A stretch of DNA of 33,730 bases, taken from Candidatus Faecousia faecavium (GTDB taxonomy: Bacteria > Bacillota > Clostridia > Oscillospirales > Oscillospiraceae). Below the pieces are notes generated by a model. The model had not been told where the DNA came from. It did not search any database and was given only the letters and a program-made list of their open reading frames with translations. Made by a program: the position numbers and the translations under genes. Below are positions 31,314 through 33,730 of this stretch, one piece after another. The stretch is from positions 1 to 33,730 of the forward strand of contig DVGO01000033.1 in the NCBI GenBank assembly GCA_018712645.1, given 5' to 3'. How positions within the stretch are numbered: position 1 is the first letter of the stretch; each line of letters starts with the position of its first letter.

Positions 31314-32686
31314 CCCAGCTCTTTCTGGGCAATCTGGAGCATGATGGCGCACTCAATGCGCTTTTTGAACAGCTCACAGCCCTGGTGGTAAACACCGCTG
31401 ATGCTGCCGGTGGCGTGGTAAGCGTTGGCAGCGCAGCCGCCGGAGCAGTACAGCCGTGCCCAGCAGTCCCGGCAATCCGGGCGGGAGTAGGCATTGCAGC
31501 TGCGGAATTCCTGACGGATGGCCTCGTTGGTGATGCCGTTCCAGATATCGCCCAGCTTGTACTTCTCTTCGCCCACGAACTGATGGCAGGGGTACAGATC
31601 GCCCCAGGGGGTCACAGCCACATATTCCGTGCCGCTGCCGCAGCCCGACAGACGCTTGTAGATGCACGGGCCGCCGGTCAGATCCAGCATGTAGTGGTAG
31701 AAGGTGAAGGGACGGCCTTCCTTGCGCCGCTTGAGCATTTCCTCGGCCAGAATTTCATACTGCTCCTTGACCACCTGGATATCCTCGTCGGTCAGGGCAG
31801 CCGGGTCACCGGGGGCGCAGACCACCGGCTCCATGCTCAGCCGGTCAAAGCCCAGATCCGCCATGTGGAGCAAATCTTTGGTAAAATCCGGATTGGCATG
31901 GGTGAAGGTGCCGCGCATGTAATATTCCTTGTCTCCGCGACGCTTCACAAATTCCTGGAACTTGGGAACAATCCGGTCATAGCTTCCCTTGCCGGCATAG
32001 TCCACCCGCAGACGGTCATGAATCTCCTTGCGGCCGTCCAGACTCAGAACCACGTTGTGCATTTCCTTGTTGCAGAAATCGATTACATCGTCGTCCACCA
32101 GCATGCCGTTGGTGGTGAGGGTGAAGCGGAAGTTCTTGTTGTAAATCTTCTCCTGCTCCCGGGCGTAGGCCACCAACTGCTTGACCACGTCCCAGTTCAT
32201 CAGAGGCTCGCCGCCGAAGAAGTCCACCTCCAGATTCCGACGGCTGCCGGAATTGGCGATGAGAAAATCAAAGGCCTGCTTTCCTACCTCGTAGGACATC
32301 AGTGCCCGCTCGCCGTGGTATTTTCCCTGGCTGGCGAAGCAGTAAGAGCAGTTGAGGTTGCAGGTGTGGGCCACATGCAGACACATGGCTTTGATCACCT
32401 GGGGGCTGTGTTCCTTGTGGGTGGCGAGATCTTCAAAGGAATCCGGGGTGAAGAGCTTGCCCTGGGCTTCCAGAGCCTGAATATCTTCCAGACAGGCCCG
32501 GATTTCTGCTTCATTGACCCCTTCCAGGTGACCATACTGAGCAAGCGTCTGGGCAATGAGGGCATCGGTGGGGGTGGTTTTGTATCCGGCGATCAGGTCA
32601 TAGGCCACATCATCCACCACATGGATGGAGCCGGAGCAGGAATCCAAAACAATGTTATATCCATTAAGCTTGTACTGATGTATCAT
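31310..32686 (-). CDS. scfB: SCIFF peptide radical SAM maturase
   Basis: A 458-residue radical SAM/SPASM protein. Residues 1 to about 95 form an N-terminal peptide-recognition (RRE-like) region. The radical SAM cluster motif is C109, C113 and C116 (HTCNLNCSYCF). The SPASM region from about residue 340 holds CGSGTEYVAVTPWGDLYPCH, then RPDCRDCWARLYCSGGC and GCELF, giving two auxiliary iron-sulfur clusters. Relatives (CteB, Tte1186) form a thioether bond between Cys and Thr of the SCIFF peptide. AGGAGG precedes the start. It follows scfA across a terminator-like hairpin and overlaps the decarboxylase gene by ATGA. Confidence 0.96.
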   Translation of the reverse strand: MIHQYKLNGYNIVLDSCSGSIHVVDDVAYDLIAGYKTTPTDALIAQTLAQYGHLEGVNEAEIRACLEDIQALEAQGKLFTPDSFEDLATHKEHSPQVIKAMCLHVAHTCNLNCSYCFASQGKYHGERALMSYEVGKQAFDFLIANSGSRRNLEVDFFGGEPLMNWDVVKQLVAYAREQEKIYNKNFRFTLTTNGMLVDDDVIDFCNKEMHNVVLSLDGRKEIHDRLRVDYAGKGSYDRIVPKFQEFVKRRGDKEYYMRGTFTHANPDFTKDLLHMADLGFDRLSMEPVVCAPGDPAALTDEDIQVVKEQYEILAEEMLKRRKEGRPFTFYHYMLDLTGGPCIYKRLSGCGSGTEYVAVTPWGDLYPCHQFVGEEKYKLGDIWNGITNEAIRQEFRSCNAYSRPDCRDCWARLYCSGGCAANAYHATGSISGVYHQGCELFKKRIECAIMLQIAQKELG

Positions 32687-32710
32687 GCGTTCCTCCTGTT
32701 ATGCGCATAC

Positions 32711-32737
32711 AAAAAGCCGCCCGACTGCGGCGGCTTT
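32711..32737 (-). terminator. Terminator hairpin between scfA and scfB
   Basis: On the minus strand AAAGCCGCC (32737-32729) pairs with GGCGGCTTT (32721-32713) around a 7-nt loop and ends in a T5 run. Partial readthrough would give more scfA peptide message than maturase message. Confidence 0.85.
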
Positions 32738-32745
32738 CTGTGTAT

Positions 32746-32895
32746 TTACTTCTTTGCGTCCTTCTCGCACTGCTGGTTGACAACACCGCAGGAAGTCTTG
32801 CAGGCGGACTGGCAGGAAGTCTGGCACTCACCGCAGCCGCCGGTCTTGGCGCTCTGGCACAAGTTGCGGGTCTCGATCGTCTTGATTCTTTCCAT
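32746..32895 (-). CDS. scfA: SCIFF ribosomal peptide precursor
   Basis: A 49-residue peptide with the SCIFF core GCGECQTSCQSACKTSC (residues 20-36). 'Six cysteines in forty-five residues' is the family name; this copy has seven: C13, C21, C24, C28, C32, C36 and C43. The N-terminal leader MERIKTIETRNL is the maturase-recognition part. Product is a cross-linked peptide of unknown role, found almost universally in Clostridia. ATG 32895 has GGAGATG upstream; an upstream in-frame ATG would add a hydrophobic stretch not found in the family. It is the first gene of the scfA-scfB-decarboxylase transcript. Confidence 0.95.
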   Translation of the reverse strand: MERIKTIETRNLCQSAKTGGCGECQTSCQSACKTSCGVVNQQCEKDAKK

Positions 32896-32966
32896 GAGAA
32901 CATCTCCATTTTTCAAGATAACATGCCCTCCGATACACAGTAACAGAAAGCAAATAATTCTTAAAA

Positions 32967-32995
32967 AGAGTATCACATTTCAGGCGTTTTGTCAA
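32967..32995 (-). promoter_or_regulatory. Promoter for the SCIFF locus
   Basis: On the minus strand a consensus -35 TTGACA (32995-32990) and -10 TACTCT (32972-32967) have a 17-bp spacer. A TG one base before the -10 makes it an extended -10 promoter. Confidence 0.72.
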
Positions 32996-33188
32996 TCCAA
33001 TTCCGGGATTGGGAAACACGTCGGCGGGAAATTTGGCAGTGCGCAGGAAAACCGGACTGGATGGGATGGTTGGTTCCCGGTCAAAATTTAACGGAAATGA
33101 GGTGGGATTTTTGGCAAGATTTCCACTATTTCTTTTGGAGATTTCCTGATAGAATAAGGAAAAAAAGTATATAAAGGGGGACCCAGGC
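32996..33188. other. Intergenic region between the SCIFF promoter and the chromate transporter
   Basis: About 190 bases between the scfA promoter and the CHR gene, without a convincing coding frame. A possible -10 (TAGAAT, 33152-33157) and a TATATAAAG stretch precede the transporter. GGGAAATTTGGCA and GGGATTTTTGGCA appear as near repeats around 33027 and 33106. No RNA gene was recognised. Confidence 0.5.
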
Positions 33189-33730
33189 GTGCAGGGAAAA
33201 GCAAACAGACATACTTTGGCGCAGCTGTTTTTCAGTATGCTCTACATCAGCGCATTTACCTTTGGCGGGGGCTTTGTCATCATCACGTTTATGAAACGGA
33301 AATTTGTGGACGGCCTGCATTGGATTGACGATCAGGAGATGCTGGATCTGGCGGCGCTGGCCCAATCTTCTCCCGGAGCCATTGCCGTCAATGCCGCCAT
33401 TTTGGTAGGCTGGCGGATAGGAGGCTTCCTGGGAATGGTGGTTGCCGTGATCGGAACCATTCTGCCGCCGCTGACCATTCTGTCGGTGATCTCTTTCTTC
33501 TACGCGGCGTTTGCCACCAACCCCTATGTGGCTCTGGTGCTCAAGGGCATGCAGTCCGGTGTGGCGGCGGTGATCTTGGATGTGGTGTGCAACCTGGGAA
33601 TGGGCGTGGTGAAAACCAAGTCTGCGGTACACATGGTGGTCATGGCAGTGGCTTTCTGCGCAACTTTCTTCTTTGGCGTGAATGTGGTATACATCATTCT
33701 GGCAGCGGCGGTGCTGGGAATTGTCCTGGC
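33189..33730 (+). CDS. Chromate transporter (CHR) family protein, partial
   Basis: The first 180 residues of a membrane protein cut by the window end. It has the CHR family N-terminal half: LFFSMLYISAFTFGGGFVIITFMKRKFVD, then LAALAQSSPGAIAVNAAILVGWRIGG and the PPLTILSVISFFY block. CHR proteins are proton-linked anion transporters; short ones work as pairs of about 200 residues each. A second half gene probably follows outside the window. The start is GTG 33189 with AAGGGGG 8 bases upstream. No convincing promoter was found; TAGAAT at 33152-33157 could be a -10. It is divergent from the SCIFF locus. Confidence 0.9.
   Translation, partial: MQGKANRHTLAQLFFSMLYISAFTFGGGFVIITFMKRKFVDGLHWIDDQEMLDLAALAQSSPGAIAVNAAILVGWRIGGFLGMVVAVIGTILPPLTILSVISFFYAAFATNPYVALVLKGMQSGVAAVILDVVCNLGMGVVKTKSAVHMVVMAVAFCATFFFGVNVVYIILAAAVLGIVL

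Noticed and set aside
31304..33091. A 595-codon open frame on the plus strand across scfB and scfA
   Set aside because: Antisense to clearly identified SCIFF genes, with no family features.

Overview
This window is chromosomal DNA from a moderately GC-rich Firmicute of class Clostridia, probably near the Oscillospiraceae. The evidence is the SCIFF peptide with its radical SAM maturase (a Clostridia signature), the rimP-nusA-rnpM-ylxQ-infB-rbfA-nrnA-truB-ribF gene order, QueH instead of QueG, an ECF thiamine transporter under a TPP riboswitch, sigma-A-type promoters with 16-18 bp spacers, and strong AGGAGG-type ribosome binding sites. No phage, plasmid or intact insertion sequence was seen. 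Gene identities rest on reading protein motifs by eye; no database search was run.

Layout: bases 1-200 hold a 5S rRNA gene, probably the end of an rRNA operon, and its terminator. A polytopic membrane protein (230-1960) converges on a DUF4349 lipoprotein (2002-2928). A divergent promoter region then starts queH, a THUMP-type RNA methyltransferase and a diacylglycerol-kinase-like lipid kinase. Bases 5.7-11.7 kb are mostly minus-strand: a membrane-anchored GH25 muramidase, a DUF1508 protein with a zinc-ribbon membrane protein, riboswitch-controlled thiT, a COG2426 membrane protein with a HIT hydrolase, and a cysteine hydrolase. One small plus-strand zinc-ribbon membrane gene interrupts them.

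Bases 11.8-15.2 kb form a tightly packed plus-strand operon: murI, udk, a HAD phosphatase, a YhcH-family protein and a DUF89 protein. malQ follows under its own promoter with a LacI-type operator. Bases 17.0-25.2 kb are the transcription/translation operon from rimP to ribF. It has a leader hairpin that may serve NusA autoregulation, a palindromic mini-element before infB, and a terminator-like hairpin between infB and rbfA. A CapA-like protein and a ppx-ppk polyphosphate operon come next. The ppx-ppk promoter carries phased TTTACA repeats that resemble Pho boxes.

Bases 29.9-32.9 kb, on the minus strand, are the SCIFF locus: peptide scfA, maturase scfB, and a PLP-dependent Orn/Lys/Arg-decarboxylase-like enzyme coupled to scfB by an ATGA overlap. 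The window ends inside a chromate-transporter-family gene. The observations most worth following are the SCIFF-decarboxylase coupling, the Pho-box-like array, the nusA-operon leader hairpin, and two palindromic mini-elements (before infB and after ppk).
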